Assembly (NCBI RefSeq): GCF_900112475.1
Contig: NZ_FOLW01000001.1
Location: forward strand, 558,001-622,000
Direction of reading: 5' to 3'
Length of the DNA: 64,000 bases
From: Pragia fontium DSM 5563 = ATCC 49100
Lineage (GTDB): Bacteria; Pseudomonadota; Gammaproteobacteria; Enterobacterales; Enterobacteriaceae
The position numbers were made by a program, and so were the translations under genes. Shown piece after piece: positions 16,678 through 27,196 of this stretch. Each line of letters opens with the position of its first letter. Positions within the stretch are counted from its first letter, which is position 1. The notes beneath the pieces were generated by a model. That model did no database searches, had not been told where the DNA came from, and saw only the letters and a list, made by a program, of their open reading frames with translations.

Positions 16678-18120
16678 TCATACCAAAAACAGCGTTGCTA
16701 ACCCTAAAAATATAAAAAAGCCACCGGTATCGGTAATCGCGGTAATCATCACGCTGGAGCCAATGGCCGGATCCTTACCCAGCTTATTCATGGTCATCGG
16801 AATAATAACGCCCATAATCGCGGCCAACAGCAAATTGAGCAGCATAGCTAAAGTCATCACGCCCCCCATTTCCAGATTACCGTACAACAGGTAGGTTATC
16901 CCACCCATCACACCTCCCCAGACAATGCCGTTAATTAGCGCTACACCCAGTTCACGCATCAGCATAAATGACATATCGCCGGCACGAATATGATGCAGAG
17001 CCAGAGCACGAACAATCATGGTAATGGTCTGATTACCGGTATTACCGCCGATCCCGGCGACGATCGGCATCAGGGCAGCTAAAGCCACCAATTCTGAAAT
17101 GGTTCCCTCAAACAGCCCAATCACTCGTGATGCAATAAATGCGGTACACAGATTAATAGCCAGCCACGCAGAACGTTGACGAACGGAAGTCAGTACCGGA
17201 GCAAAAATATCTTCTTTCTCACTTAATCCCGCCATTCGACGCAAGTCGGTATCGCTCTCTTCCATCACCACATCAACCACATCCTCAACGGTTAAGCGAC
17301 CAATTAACTTGTTCTGCTGATTCACCACTGGCGCACTGATCAGGTTATAACGCTCAAACGCACTGGCAGCATCTTCGGCTTTATCATCCGGCAAGAAAGT
17401 CAGCGGTTCTTTCAGCATTAGCGCTGCGACCGGCGTTTCCGGTTTATGCAGCAAAATATCGGTAATCAACAGCTCGCCCATCAGCCGGTTCTCCCGATCG
17501 ATAACAAAGATCTTATCGGTAGAATCAGCAATATTTTTTCGCCGTTGCAAAAAACGCAGCACCGTTGCCAATGTAATATCATCCCGGATAGCGATCAGTT
17601 CAAAGTCCATCAATGCACCGACTTTATCTCGCCCCAGATGAATCACTTCACTAATTCTGGCGCGCTGTGGTGCATCCAGAGAAGCTAATAGTTGCTCAAC
17701 TAAATCACGGGGAAGATGGCCAGCCAGATAGGCTTGATCGTTCAAATCCAGATGTTGAAGCGCGGCCAGCAGTTGGCGATCGCTCATATCTTCAATCAGA
17801 CTGTCCCAGACTGCGTCGGAAGCTTCAACCAAGGTTTTGCCGCGCTTAACATCGCTTAATAGCGACCAAATAGCCTGTCGTTTATTTTTCGGCAGTGACT
17901 CTAATAAGTCGGCAAGGTCAGCGGCGTGCAGTTTGTTAACTAACCGGCGAAGCTCACTGATTTCTTTATCTAATGAGGGGTCTGACAGGCTTGAAGTCTG
18001 CTGTCCATAGTCAATAGCGGCAACCAATAAACCATCCGACAGCAGTTCAAGAATCCGTTGCCGATTCAGCTCCAGCTTTGAACTGGTCATTTGTTCATTC
18101 AGTAATTCATTCTGCGTCAT
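16678..18120 (-). CDS. mgtE: Magnesium channel/transporter MgtE
   Basis: A 480-residue protein with the full MgtE layout: a cytosolic N-terminal superhelical domain (about 35-150), a pair of CBS domains (about 150-280; VIDRENRLMGELLITDILL and VVNQQNKLIGRLTVEDVVD), a connecting helix, and five membrane segments (about 310-480) with the conserved pore segments PIVAGIGGNTGNQT and DPAIGSSVMITAITDTGG. The pore Asp near the C-terminus is the known Mg2+ site. Cytosolic Mg2+ binding closes the gate. E. coli lacks this gene, which points to another genus. The 327-base gap to the divergent yccM shows no recognisable Mg2+ riboswitch. Confidence 0.95.
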   Translation of the reverse strand: MTQNELLNEQMTSSKLELNRQRILELLSDGLLVAAIDYGQQTSSLSDPSLDKEISELRRLVNKLHAADLADLLESLPKNKRQAIWSLLSDVKRGKTLVEASDAVWDSLIEDMSDRQLLAALQHLDLNDQAYLAGHLPRDLVEQLLASLDAPQRARISEVIHLGRDKVGALMDFELIAIRDDITLATVLRFLQRRKNIADSTDKIFVIDRENRLMGELLITDILLHKPETPVAALMLKEPLTFLPDDKAEDAASAFERYNLISAPVVNQQNKLIGRLTVEDVVDVVMEESDTDLRRMAGLSEKEDIFAPVLTSVRQRSAWLAINLCTAFIASRVIGLFEGTISELVALAALMPIVAGIGGNTGNQTITMIVRALALHHIRAGDMSFMLMRELGVALINGIVWGGVMGGITYLLYGNLEMGGVMTLAMLLNLLLAAIMGVIIPMTMNKLGKDPAIGSSVMITAITDTGGFFIFLGLATLFLV

Positions 18121-18447
18121 AGTGCTCGTCGCTCTTTCATTATATTGACTGCCGCAGCGGGCTATCTCCGGTTTTATAATCTGTCCGGCGCTACCATAGC
18201 CGATTCCACTATAAATAGTCGTGAATATTTTTCTTAATCTGCCTAAAAATTCAGAATACTTTTCTCAATAGATATGGCGCAGGAAACCCGCTCTACCCCT
18301 AAAGAGTAGATTAGCGTTCTATTACGCTAAAAACCGATCCATCTCAATAAACAGGTATTTAAAATGCAATAATCTGACAGTTAATTTCCCGATGCCATTT
18401 TATTCATATCATTAACTGTAGCAATAACTTAAATAACGATAAGCCAT
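18121..18447. other. Divergent promoter region mgtE / yccM
   Basis: This 327-base gap separates two divergent genes and must hold both promoters. I looked for a leader with M-box-like structure in front of mgtE and saw none; a partial inverted repeat (CTCTACCCC/AAAGAGTAGA near 18291-18312) is the only local structure. Confidence 0.4.
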
Positions 18448-19596
18448 ATGAATACTCAGAACGATCAGCACAGTATTTTACAGCCGGTAATTGATGATGA
18501 TATTGCGCAGGCGGCCAAGCGCTCCAGAAAAAAACTGGTGCGTCGCCCGGGAACGATTGGAGGAAAACTGCCTTGGTATGACCTGCGTAACGCAAAGCTC
18601 TGGCGTCATGCGGCTCAGTCGGTATTTCTACTGATCAATATTTATATCTGCATAACTTTCTATTATTGGGTACGTTTCTACGAAACTGGCGGCAATAGCA
18701 CCTTTGTGGAACGTCCAGCAGGGATTGAGGGATGGCTGCCCATCGCGGGCTTGATGAATCTGAAATATACGCTGGAAACCTGGCAGATTCCCCCGGTTCA
18801 TGCCGCTTCCATGCTGTTACTGATTGCTTTTTTAGCCATGAGTTTCTTATTGAAGAAAGCCTTCTGTTCATGGTTATGTCCGATAGGAACGCTGTCTGAA
18901 GCGCTGGCTACACTGGGTAAAAAACTATTTGGCCGCCATTTTCTTCTGCCTCGCTGGTTAGATATTCCCTTGCGCGGATTGAAGTATTTGCTGCTGGCAT
19001 TTTTTCTCTATCTGGTCATCCCGATGCCGGTACAGGCGCTACAGGCTTTTCTGATGTCGCCCTATGGATTGATTGCTGACGTCAAAATGCTGAACTTCTT
19101 TCGATTTATCGGAGAAACGACTCTAATTTCAATTATCGTGCTGACCATCGGTAGCCTGTTTATTCAAAACCTCTGGTGTCGTTATTTATGCCCTTATGGC
19201 GCTTTGATTGGTATTTTCTCACTATTTTCCCCCTTTAAGATTCGCCGTAATGCCGATAGCTGCATTGACTGCGGTAAGTGCGCCAAGGCTTGCCCATCGC
19301 GTATTCCGGTCGATCGCTTAATTCAGGTACGCACCGTTGAGTGTACTGCTTGTATGTCCTGTGTGGAGTCCTGCCCGGCAAAAGACACGCTGGTATTTTC
19401 CCTCACCAAACCAAAGGGAGAACCCGGAGCAACCCATAGTCTTGGGTTATCAGGTATGGCCGTAGCCTTAATGTTGACCCTGATTCTGGCTGGAACCATT
19501 GGCTATGCCAAATTTACCGGTCATTGGGACACTCAACTACCGGAACAGTTTTACTATCGCTTGATTCCGGCCAGTCAGCAGTTAGGTCATCCCTGA
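18448..19596 (+). CDS. yccM: Polyferredoxin-like membrane protein YccM
   Basis: A 382-residue inner-membrane iron-sulfur protein of the NapH/CcoG type, matching E. coli YccM along its length. There are five or six membrane segments, two membrane-proximal CxxxCP motifs (CSWLCPIG and CRYLCPYG), and two 4Fe-4S clusters (CIDCGKCAKACPS and CTACMSCVESCPA) at about residues 270-320. It ends in RLIPASQQLGHP as in E. coli. It probably transfers electrons from the quinone pool to a periplasmic or membrane partner; in E. coli it lies near the tor genes, but none are present here, so the partner is unknown. Confidence 0.92.
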   Translation: MNTQNDQHSILQPVIDDDIAQAAKRSRKKLVRRPGTIGGKLPWYDLRNAKLWRHAAQSVFLLINIYICITFYYWVRFYETGGNSTFVERPAGIEGWLPIAGLMNLKYTLETWQIPPVHAASMLLLIAFLAMSFLLKKAFCSWLCPIGTLSEALATLGKKLFGRHFLLPRWLDIPLRGLKYLLLAFFLYLVIPMPVQALQAFLMSPYGLIADVKMLNFFRFIGETTLISIIVLTIGSLFIQNLWCRYLCPYGALIGIFSLFSPFKIRRNADSCIDCGKCAKACPSRIPVDRLIQVRTVECTACMSCVESCPAKDTLVFSLTKPKGEPGATHSLGLSGMAVALMLTLILAGTIGYAKFTGHWDTQLPEQFYYRLIPASQQLGHP

Positions 19597-19607
19597 TGTA
19601 TCCTTCT

Positions 19608-19700
19608 GTCATTCTGGTGAAAACCGCAGGCGTAGCGAATAATCTAGGGTTTTAGCTTAATGACAACGTTTGGTTTAAGGGCGAGATCCCCGCTTTCGCG
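19608..19700. repeat. REP-like 93-bp repeat, copy 1
   Basis: This copy begins GTCATTCTGGTGAAAACC and ends in GGCGAGATCCCCGCTTTCGCG, and is nearly identical to 19820-19912 over 93 bases, including the middle TTTTAGCTTAAYGACAACG. It is degenerate in its first hairpin. Confidence 0.75.
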
Positions 19701-19819
19701 CTGAGGAATCCCCACAAATTTTTTCTTTAGGGATTCAAAGGATTAAAGTAGGTATTTTGTGAGCGATTTGTTCCATCTTATTAGTGACTCAGTCGGAATA
19801 TGCTCGCATTCCCCCCTTC

Positions 19820-19912
19820 GTCATTCCGGTGAAAACCGGAATCTAATGTTTTAGCTTAACGACAACGCTTGGTTTAAGGGCGAGATCCCCGCTTTCGCGG
19901 GGATGACGACAT
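19820..19912. repeat. REP-like 93-bp repeat, copy 2
   Basis: Two hairpins face each other: CATTCCGGT/ACCGGAATC at the left and GATCCCCGC/GCGGGGATG at the right, with GTCAT at both outer ends in inverted orientation, the pattern of a BIME/REP pair. The right end, ATGACGAC, is also the start of the 17-bp tandem array that follows. Confidence 0.8.
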
Positions 19913-20157
19913 AAGTTGGATGACGACATAAGCTAGATGACGACATAAGCTAAATGACGACATAAGCTAGATGACGACATAAGCTAGATGACGACATAAG
20001 CTGGATGACGACATAAGCTGGATGACGACATAAGCTGGATGACGACATAAGCTAGATGACGATATAAGCTAGATGACGACATAAGCTAAATGACGACATA
20101 AGCTGGATGACGACATAAGCTGGATGACGACATAAGCTAGATGACGACATAAGCAGG
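19903..20157. repeat. Tandem array, 15 units of 17 bp
   Basis: Fifteen uninterrupted units of ATGACGACATAAGCTRG cover exactly 255 bases. Variation is limited to the last five bases (CTAG, CTGG, CTAA) and one ATGACGATATAAG unit. Because 17 is not a multiple of three and no frame stays open, it is not coding. It has no spacers, so it is not a CRISPR. Confidence 0.95.
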
Positions 20158-20170
20158 TTGAAACATCATC

Positions 20171-20195
20171 GTCATTCCGGTGCAAACCGGAATCT
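20171..20195. repeat. REP-like hairpin, half copy
   Basis: GTCATTCCGGTGCAAACC followed by GGAATCT repeats the left half of the 93-bp element. It lies 17 bases past the uxaC stop on the minus strand and could also stabilise or end the uxu transcript. Confidence 0.65.
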
Positions 20196-20211
20196 ATTCA
20201 GGACGCGAACC

Positions 20212-21621
20212 CTACTTCTGAGAAAAATAACGCTCAGCGTTACCGTAGCAAATATCCTCAATCATCTGACCGACCAACTGGAAATCTGCTGGAATTTCGC
20301 CGTTATGCATCCATCCACCGACCATATCGCAGAGAATGCGGCGGAAATATTCATGTCGGGTATAGGACAGGAAGCTTCTGGAGTCCGTTAACATACCCAC
20401 AAACTGACTCAACAAACCGAGCTGTGACAGTTGCATCATCTGACGCTGCATGCCGTCTTTCTGATCGTTAAACCACCAGCCGGATCCAAACTGCACTTTC
20501 CCAGCAATACCACCACCCTGGAAGTTGCCGCACATGGTCGCTAATACTTCATTATCGGACGGATTCAGACAGTAAAGAATGGTTTTCGGTAAACGATCAT
20601 CGCAATCCAGTGCATTCAACAAACCGGATAACGCTTCCGCTACCGGACGATCGCCAATAGAGTCAAATCCGGCATCGGCACCAAGGCGAGTAAACATACG
20701 CTGATTATTGTTACGTAAAGCACCAATATGCAGTTGCATCACCCATCCGCGCTGATGGTATTGCTGCCCCAACCAAACCTGAACCGCCGTGCTGAACTGG
20801 GCAATTTCCAGATCGCTTAACGCCTGACCAGATAATCGCTTAGCCAATATGGCATCCAGCGTCGACTCAGTGGGAATTGGCGCGAAGCGCACAATCTCAA
20901 CCCCGTGATCGGCGGCCACGCAGCCATGAGCAGCGAAATGATTCAACCGCTTTTCCAGAGCATTCAGCAGGTCACTGAAGCGCCCAATAACGATATCCGC
21001 TGCTTTTTCCAGTAGCGGAATATAATCGGTAAACCCGGGTAAATCGATTTTAAAGGCGCGATCCGGACGCCAGCTAGGGCGCACCTGAATATCAAAGCTA
21101 TCATCGGCGGCAATGCCCTGATGGTAAACTAATGAATCAATCGGATCGTCAGTGGTACCCACCATTTTCACATTCATTTGCTGCATAATACCGCGAGCGG
21201 AAAACTGTGGCTGAGCCAATAATTCATTCGCTTGATGCCAGATTTGCTCCGCGGTGCCAGCGTTCAGGCAAACGTTACTGATGCCAAACGGCCGTTTCAG
21301 TTCCAAATGGGTCCAGTGATAAATCGGATTGCCCAAGGTTTTAGGCACCACCGATGCCCAAGCCAGATACTTCTCATAGTCGCTGGCATCACCGGTAATC
21401 AATCGTTCATCCACACCGGCAGTTCTTAATACCCGCCATTTGTAATGGTCGCCAGCCAACCAGATTTCAGCCAGATTGCCAAACTGCCGATCTTCCATCA
21501 CGTCTTTCGGCGGTAAATGGCAGTGATAGTCAAAAATAGGCTGTGGCGCAGCATGTTCAAAATAAAGACGCTGTGCGGCATCAGTGGTTAATAAGAAATC
21601 GTCGCCTAAAAATGCTTTCAT
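20212..21621 (-). CDS. uxaC: Glucuronate isomerase UxaC
   Basis: A 469-residue enzyme matching E. coli UxaC. The N-terminus has the DYHCHLPP metal-binding motif (about 33-40), the middle has TTDDPID and the C-terminal part has [11 protein letters not shown] and [12 protein letters not shown]. It isomerises D-glucuronate to D-fructuronate and D-galacturonate to D-tagaturonate, an amidohydrolase-fold Zn enzyme of the cytosol. Its ATG overlaps the uxuB stop (ATGA), so it is translated last in the four-gene hexuronate operon. Confidence 0.96.
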   Translation of the reverse strand: MKAFLGDDFLLTTDAAQRLYFEHAAPQPIFDYHCHLPPKDVMEDRQFGNLAEIWLAGDHYKWRVLRTAGVDERLITGDASDYEKYLAWASVVPKTLGNPIYHWTHLELKRPFGISNVCLNAGTAEQIWHQANELLAQPQFSARGIMQQMNVKMVGTTDDPIDSLVYHQGIAADDSFDIQVRPSWRPDRAFKIDLPGFTDYIPLLEKAADIVIGRFSDLLNALEKRLNHFAAHGCVAADHGVEIVRFAPIPTESTLDAILAKRLSGQALSDLEIAQFSTAVQVWLGQQYHQRGWVMQLHIGALRNNNQRMFTRLGADAGFDSIGDRPVAEALSGLLNALDCDDRLPKTILYCLNPSDNEVLATMCGNFQGGGIAGKVQFGSGWWFNDQKDGMQRQMMQLSQLGLLSQFVGMLTDSRSFLSYTRHEYFRRILCDMVGGWMHNGEIPADFQLVGQMIEDICYGNAERYFSQK

Positions 21622-23102
21622 GATGGAATACTCCCATTCGCCATAAGTTGATGTACCGTATTTTTAGCCCCTTGCTTGACCAAGGCCAAATAGCTACGGG
21701 TAACGGCATCAACAAAACGGCTGTCTTGCGGTAATGCGGTGCCAAAAATTTCGTGAATAGCTAACAGCCCTTGCACTCGCTCAGCGCCGTCCTGAGTCGA
21801 CTGACAAACCTGTTGCAAACGCTCAACCATCGGATCGCGAACATCAATGGAAGCACCGCGATCATCGATACCGCCGACATAGCGCATCCATCCAGCAATG
21901 CCCAGCGCCAGACAATCAAAACCGCTGCCGTTAGCCAGATGCCAACGCACTGAATCCAACATCCGCTGAGGTAACTTCTGGGTGCCGTCCATAGCAATTT
22001 GCCAGGTACGATGCTTAAGGGATGGGTTGCTATAACGTTCAATTAATCGATCGGCATATCCGGCTAAATCCGCCCCTTGCAAACTCAGCGTTGGTGCCTG
22101 CTCTTGTAGCATTAAGCGGTGAGCCGCTGTGCGATAAGCCTCATCGGTCATACAATCATTAATATGTTGATAGCCAGCCAGATAGCCTAAGTAAGCCAGA
22201 AATGAGTGACTGCCGTTAAGCATTCTCAGTTTCATTTCTTCATAAGGCACGACGTTACTTACCAATTCAGCACCGACCGCTTCCCACTGCGGACGACCGG
22301 CAGCGAAATTATCTTCCACCACCCATTGAATAAACGGTTCGCAAGCAATACCGCATGGGTCGCTTACTCCAAGCGCCTGTTCGATCTCTGCCAGCGTTTC
22401 ATCGGTTATTGCCGGCACAATGCGGTCAACCATGGTACTTGGAAAAGGCACATGCTGTTTTATCCAGTTGGCCAACTGCGGATCGCTTTGCTGTGCCAAT
22501 CCCAAAACGGCCTGCTTCACGATATGGCCGTTTTCCGGAATGTTATCGCAGGACAAGACGGTAAAAGGCGTCAATCCACGTTCACGGCGACGGCGTAATG
22601 CTTCAACAATTACTCCAATAGCCGACTTTGGCTGCTGTGGATGACTCAAATCCGCCTTTATCAAAGAATGATTAAGATCCAGACCACCGCCGCCCGGTAA
22701 GACACAATAGCCTTTTTCAGTAATAGTCATGGAAACAATGGCTACCTGTGGCTCGGCTATTTTCTCCAGAATACGTTCTATTCCGTCAAGCGCCGGATGC
22801 AAAGACTCCGCCACCGAACCAATAATCAGCGCCTGATTACTTTCCGCCCCTTTCTCCAATACGCTGTACAGATGGTCCTGCTCACGCAGTGAAGCTATCA
22901 ATGATTCACCGCCAAATAGACTTATTTCGCAAATACCCCAGTCGCCACCAATCTGCTGCAATACCCGGTTGGTTAATAGCGCCTGATGAGCACGGTGAAA
23001 TGCACCAAACCCCAGATGAACAATGCGGCTTTTTAACTCACTACGCTGATATTGAGGCTGCTCTACCGCCGATGGCAATACCGTGTTATTTATTCTACCC
23101 AT
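21618..23102 (-). CDS. uxuB: Fructuronate (mannonate) reductase UxuB
   Basis: A 494-residue polyol-specific long-chain dehydrogenase. It has the Rossmann signature [15 protein letters not shown] at about 30-45, and the catalytic region shows [15 protein letters not shown] with the conserved Lys just before (EEMKLRML). It converts D-fructuronate to D-mannonate with NADH. It matches E. coli UxuB rather than UxaB. An in-frame GTG one codon earlier (23105) has better spacing to AGAGG; the choice between the two makes no difference to the product's function. It is flanked by GH31 upstream and uxaC downstream. Confidence 0.94.
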   Translation of the reverse strand: MGRINNTVLPSAVEQPQYQRSELKSRIVHLGFGAFHRAHQALLTNRVLQQIGGDWGICEISLFGGESLIASLREQDHLYSVLEKGAESNQALIIGSVAESLHPALDGIERILEKIAEPQVAIVSMTITEKGYCVLPGGGGLDLNHSLIKADLSHPQQPKSAIGVIVEALRRRRERGLTPFTVLSCDNIPENGHIVKQAVLGLAQQSDPQLANWIKQHVPFPSTMVDRIVPAITDETLAEIEQALGVSDPCGIACEPFIQWVVEDNFAAGRPQWEAVGAELVSNVVPYEEMKLRMLNGSHSFLAYLGYLAGYQHINDCMTDEAYRTAAHRLMLQEQAPTLSLQGADLAGYADRLIERYSNPSLKHRTWQIAMDGTQKLPQRMLDSVRWHLANGSGFDCLALGIAGWMRYVGGIDDRGASIDVRDPMVERLQQVCQSTQDGAERVQGLLAIHEIFGTALPQDSRFVDAVTRSYLALVKQGAKNTVHQLMANGSIPS

Positions 23103-23112
23103 CACAATCTTG

Positions 23113-25512
23113 CTAACCTCTTTTATTCATCTCATTGCCATTAAGTTCGGCCAGGCTTATTTCACCAACGGATTGGCCGTTAACAAACAGCGGACGGCTT
23201 TCAGTCGCTGGCAAAGATATTTTTATCCGCTGCCAGGCAGGTTGATAATCACCACGTGTACTTAGCGTTAGATCGATACGCTGATTGTCTGAGGTCATTA
23301 TCCAATCCAGCCAGATTGCATTATTTTGTTGATAACCGAAGCTTTCCCCATCATCATCAAACAGGTAACCCTGCGCTTGACCTTTACCCTGTTGTGGATA
23401 AAAACAGAGCTCACGGCTCTCATCTTTAGCCGCATCAACGTAACCAATACGTTCTGACATGGGAATCATACTGCCGGCACGAACCAATAGCGGTAAACGC
23501 TCTAATGGTGCCGATACGGTAATCGTCTGCCCGCCGCTATACCACTGACCGCTGTAGAAGCAATACCAGCCATTTTGATTGTCCGGCAGATAAACTTCTC
23601 TTTCACGCTGTCCCTGCTCAACCACGCTGGCCACCAATAGATCTTTACCAATCAGGAAGTCATCTGATTCTGCAAAGGTTTTCTCATCATGCTCATGATC
23701 CAAGAACATTGGGCGCAGCATCGGCTCATCTTCTTGATGGGCCAACCACAATTGATGATAAAAATAAGGGAGTAAACGGTAACGCAGGCGCATTGATTCA
23801 CGAATAATCGGCGTAATACTCGGGTACATCCAAGGCTCATTCACCGTCTGGTCGTCATTCCATGAGTGAATAGTGAAACGCGGGTGCATCACACCATTCT
23901 GAACCCAGCGAACGAACAGTTCTGCATCAGGCTTATCGCCGGAAAAACCACCCACATCGTGGCCGACGTTATACAGGCCAGACAAACTCATACCCAATCC
24001 CATCCGGGTGTTATAGCGCAGCGTTGTCCAATTGGTGCGGTTATCGCCACTCCAGGTTTGGACATAGCGCTGCATACCGGCACAGCCAGAACGAGAAATC
24101 AGATAAGGACGCGATTCAGGGGCAAACTTTTGCTGAGCTTCAAGGGAAGCACGCATCATTAACAGTGGCATCACGGGACGAATATGTTTAATCGCAATCT
24201 CTTTGCCAAAACCATGGCAGCGCGCTTCGCGATCCCAGATTTCATATTCGTTATTATCATTCCAGGTTGAACCGATGCCCATCTCTAACAATTGAGACGT
24301 TACATTATCCTGCCACCAACGAACCGTGGCCGGATTGGTAAAATCAAGATGCGACCCTTCGTCATCCCAGAAAACGGAACGTTCTGGCACATCTTGCTCT
24401 GAATCACGTACAAACAGGCCAGCCGCTGCCACTTCTTGATACTTTGGATGATCCTGTAATAAACACGGCTTTATGTTTGCTGCCAGTTTTAATCCTGCAT
24501 CGTGGAAGGCTTTAGACATCACTTTGGGCTGAGGAACCTTGTCGTAGTTCCAGTTGAAGACGTAACGCTTATTACCAATTGAGGTGTAACCCGAAGAGAG
24601 CTGGAATGAGTCGCAGGGAATATCATGCTGTTGACACAGCTTAATAAACTCCAGTAACTGCTCCTGAGCATTAGGCGCATCGGTATAGTGCATGGTTGAG
24701 CCGCTATAGCCCAAGCTCCATTTAGGACCAAATAGAGTTTTCCCTGTCAAACGCACAAAGGATTTGGTGACATCCAATGTTTTCGGTCCAACAAAGAAAT
24801 AGTAATCCAGATCGCCAGACTCAGCCTCATAGCGACGATAAGGTAAATGATAGTTATCGAGCTCATTACCCAAATCCAACCAACAGCAGCTTAAGTTATC
24901 GTAGAACAGGCCGAAGCTAGCGCCATTACGGCGCGTTATGGTAAATGGAATATGTTTATATAAAGGATCGGTGGAAGAGGCATCATAGCCCATGGCATCT
25001 AAATTACGCATTTCAAAGCGGCGGCCTGCGCGATTCAAATCACCCGCTTTTTCGCCTAAACCGTAATATTGTTCATCTTTGTAGCGGCGCTGATAATGAG
25101 CAATACCTTCGCCTTTCGTATCCAGTAAATAGGCACCGGTTGGGCGATCTTCTACTAATAGTGCCCACTCGCCATCACCATTTTTGTATTCCCATTTTAA
25201 AGTCAGCGGTTGGCTAATCGTGACCCGCAGCTTTTTGGTTGCAATAATTACTTGGTCATCGTCTGTTATCAGTTGGTAATCGGGTAAAGAGAAACCTTCA
25301 GTGCTTAAACGATCTCTGCCCTGCCAAGGCACATCACCTTCAGGAGCAATACACCAAGTGCGATCTAGCGCTAATGCATTATTGCGTTTAATCAGAACGC
25401 GAAACATATCCTGTTCTAATACATAGAGACAAAAGACATGTTGCTGGTTGACCGTCAGTTGAATGCAGTTATCCGCGTGTTCTTTAAGGACCCAGTTTTT
25501 TAACGTTTTCAT
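23113..25512 (-). CDS. GH31 alpha-glycosidase of the hexuronate operon
   Basis: A 799-residue glycoside hydrolase family 31 protein. It has an N-terminal beta-sandwich (1-240), a TIM barrel (about 250-590) and C-terminal beta domains. The nucleophile lies at Asp419 in WNDNNEYE, and WSGDNRTNW holds the acid/base Asp. There is no signal peptide, so it is cytosolic. The surrounding genes suggest that the substrate is an imported alpha-glycoside or glucuronide. WNDNNE differs from the WxDMNE of classical alpha-glucosidases. Whether it acts on glucosides, xylosides or glucuronides cannot be decided. It is ten bases upstream of uxuB and eleven bases downstream of the MFS gene. Confidence 0.9.
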   Translation of the reverse strand: MKTLKNWVLKEHADNCIQLTVNQQHVFCLYVLEQDMFRVLIKRNNALALDRTWCIAPEGDVPWQGRDRLSTEGFSLPDYQLITDDDQVIIATKKLRVTISQPLTLKWEYKNGDGEWALLVEDRPTGAYLLDTKGEGIAHYQRRYKDEQYYGLGEKAGDLNRAGRRFEMRNLDAMGYDASSTDPLYKHIPFTITRRNGASFGLFYDNLSCCWLDLGNELDNYHLPYRRYEAESGDLDYYFFVGPKTLDVTKSFVRLTGKTLFGPKWSLGYSGSTMHYTDAPNAQEQLLEFIKLCQQHDIPCDSFQLSSGYTSIGNKRYVFNWNYDKVPQPKVMSKAFHDAGLKLAANIKPCLLQDHPKYQEVAAAGLFVRDSEQDVPERSVFWDDEGSHLDFTNPATVRWWQDNVTSQLLEMGIGSTWNDNNEYEIWDREARCHGFGKEIAIKHIRPVMPLLMMRASLEAQQKFAPESRPYLISRSGCAGMQRYVQTWSGDNRTNWTTLRYNTRMGLGMSLSGLYNVGHDVGGFSGDKPDAELFVRWVQNGVMHPRFTIHSWNDDQTVNEPWMYPSITPIIRESMRLRYRLLPYFYHQLWLAHQEDEPMLRPMFLDHEHDEKTFAESDDFLIGKDLLVASVVEQGQREREVYLPDNQNGWYCFYSGQWYSGGQTITVSAPLERLPLLVRAGSMIPMSERIGYVDAAKDESRELCFYPQQGKGQAQGYLFDDDGESFGYQQNNAIWLDWIMTSDNQRIDLTLSTRGDYQPAWQRIKISLPATESRPLFVNGQSVGEISLAELNGNEMNKRG

Positions 25513-25523
25513 TTCAATTATCT

Positions 25524-26834
25524 CTATTGATTATTTAATGCTGATGCTTTCTTTCTTCTTTCACCAACTAAAGTAATTAAGAAAATAGCGCCAATTAAGT
25601 CGAAAAAGCCCATGGCGACAAACAATGGATTAAAGCCAATTGTTTCAGAAAACGCACCGATAATCAGTGAGAACAAGAAGCTCGCGATCCAAGCTGATGA
25701 GCCACGCAAGCCGTTCATCGTCGCAACCTGACCTTTATCAAAACAGTCCACAACTAAGGCGCTTAACATGCAGGAAATAACCTGATGACCAAAACCGCCG
25801 ATTGAAATTAACAGGATAACCACATACGGATCTTTGGTAACCGCAATCAAAGCTAGCGAGAGCATTAAAAATGCACCGGTAACGGAACTGGCAATAACCG
25901 AGTTAATACGCGTGAAGCCAAAGAATTTAATATACAGTTTGGTTAAATAGCCGCTGGCAATACTGCCTAAGTCCGCTGCCAAAAAGGGTAACCAGGCAAA
26001 CAGAGCAATTTGCTTTAGCTCCATCCCCATTTCTCTGGCTAAATAAAGCGGCACCCAAAAGCTAAATACCGCCCATGCGGGTTCTGCAAGAAAGGCCGGA
26101 ATACAGATACCGTAGAACTTCCGCTCTTTACTTAATATTTTAATCGATTTAAAAAACGAGAGTTTTTCCTGAACGGGTTCCTGGTCTTGCTCAATATACT
26201 GATGCTCTTCTACCGATAAGTTAGGATGCTTATCCGGGTTGTGATAGAACTTCCACCACAGCAAAACCCACACTAAGGCTAACGCACCTGAAACGATAAA
26301 CGCGCCTTTCCAGCCCAGAGCAACGTGGAAGATAACAATAATCGGTGGGGCTAACATTGCACCAATGGAGAAGCCGACACCGGCCCAGCCAGCAGCAACC
26401 GGACGTTCCTTTTTAGGGAACCATTCAGCGATCACTTTCGCGTTTGCTGGCGTTGCTCCTGCTTCTGAGCCCCCCATAATAAAACGTAAAATCGCTAACT
26501 GAATCCAGTTTCCTGCCCCGGCATGGAGCATACAGGCAACCGACCAAATCACCGCGCAGATAGCAAAACCTATTTTCAGCCCAATAACATCGATAAACCA
26601 ACCACATAACGGCTGAAATATGGTATAGGCCAATTGAAATGAGGCAACGACATACGAATATTGTTCTGTCGTCATTTTCAGATCGGAAATCAGCTCCGAA
26701 GCCAAAATACCGAGTGAATTGCGGGTAATATAGTTAACCGTAACGCCAATAAGAAATAGTATTAAAATGTACCAACGTAAATTTTTAAACTTCCTTGCTG
26801 ATGATGACACCGCTTTTACTACATCATTGCTCAT
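25524..26834 (-). CDS. MFS transporter, hexuronate/glycoside type
   Basis: A 436-residue major facilitator of the anion:cation symporter family (as ExuT and UhpC-like proteins), with 12 predicted membrane helices, the cytosolic motif after TM2-3 (DVIGLKIGFAICAVIWS), and ESEAGATPANAKVIAEWFPKKER-like sequence around TM4-5 (seen as GGSEAGATPANAK). It is the first gene of the minus-strand operon, and AAGGAG eight bases upstream supports the ATG at 26834. It probably imports a hexuronate or a hexuronate-containing glycoside that GH31 then cleaves. Confidence 0.9.
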   Translation of the reverse strand: MSNDVVKAVSSSARKFKNLRWYILILFLIGVTVNYITRNSLGILASELISDLKMTTEQYSYVVASFQLAYTIFQPLCGWFIDVIGLKIGFAICAVIWSVACMLHAGAGNWIQLAILRFIMGGSEAGATPANAKVIAEWFPKKERPVAAGWAGVGFSIGAMLAPPIIVIFHVALGWKGAFIVSGALALVWVLLWWKFYHNPDKHPNLSVEEHQYIEQDQEPVQEKLSFFKSIKILSKERKFYGICIPAFLAEPAWAVFSFWVPLYLAREMGMELKQIALFAWLPFLAADLGSIASGYLTKLYIKFFGFTRINSVIASSVTGAFLMLSLALIAVTKDPYVVILLISIGGFGHQVISCMLSALVVDCFDKGQVATMNGLRGSSAWIASFLFSLIIGAFSETIGFNPLFVAMGFFDLIGAIFLITLVGERRKKASALNNQ

Positions 26835-26881
26835 CGAAGAAGCTCCTTATTTTTGTAAGCGGTAATATTAACCACTTAAAT

Positions 26882-26897
26882 AATTGGTCTACCAGTT
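26882..26897. promoter_or_regulatory. UxuR/ExuR-type operator 1
   Basis: AATTGGTCTACCAGTT is a palindrome with the GntR-subfamily core TTGGTNNACCA. It lies 48 bases upstream of the MFS transporter start, the expected position to control the minus-strand operon. Confidence 0.75.
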
Positions 26898-27040
26898 AAC
26901 TGCAAATTACCATTTTTAAACATTAAAAATTGAGATATCAATCACGGTAAAAGTAATTATTATGAAATAGGTCAAACAAAACCAGTCAATTAAATATAAT
27001 CATTTGAAATAATTAGCTATTTTAATTAACTTAAATTAAA

Positions 27041-27056
27041 TTTTGGTTAACCTGTT
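27041..27056. promoter_or_regulatory. UxuR/ExuR-type operator 2
   Basis: TTTTGGTTAACCTGTT has the same GGTNNACC core in the middle of the divergent control region; the arms are less symmetrical. Confidence 0.55.
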
Positions 27057-27196
27057 AATAAAACAATGAAAAAAATGCTGTAGCACTGATATTTTCCTGA
27101 TATAAAAAATGATAATAAAAACATCAACGCCATGATATTAAAAGCAAAATATACTTATCATGAGTGAGTAAAAAAAACGCGAAACTGCCAACCTTA

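Noticed and set aside
18121-18447. Magnesium riboswitch ahead of mgtE
   Set aside because: I could not find the conserved M-box stems; the only structure is a short AT-rich inverted repeat.
19903-20157. Possible CRISPR array
   Set aside because: Units of 17 bases are directly adjacent with no spacers and no cas genes nearby. It is a plain tandem repeat.
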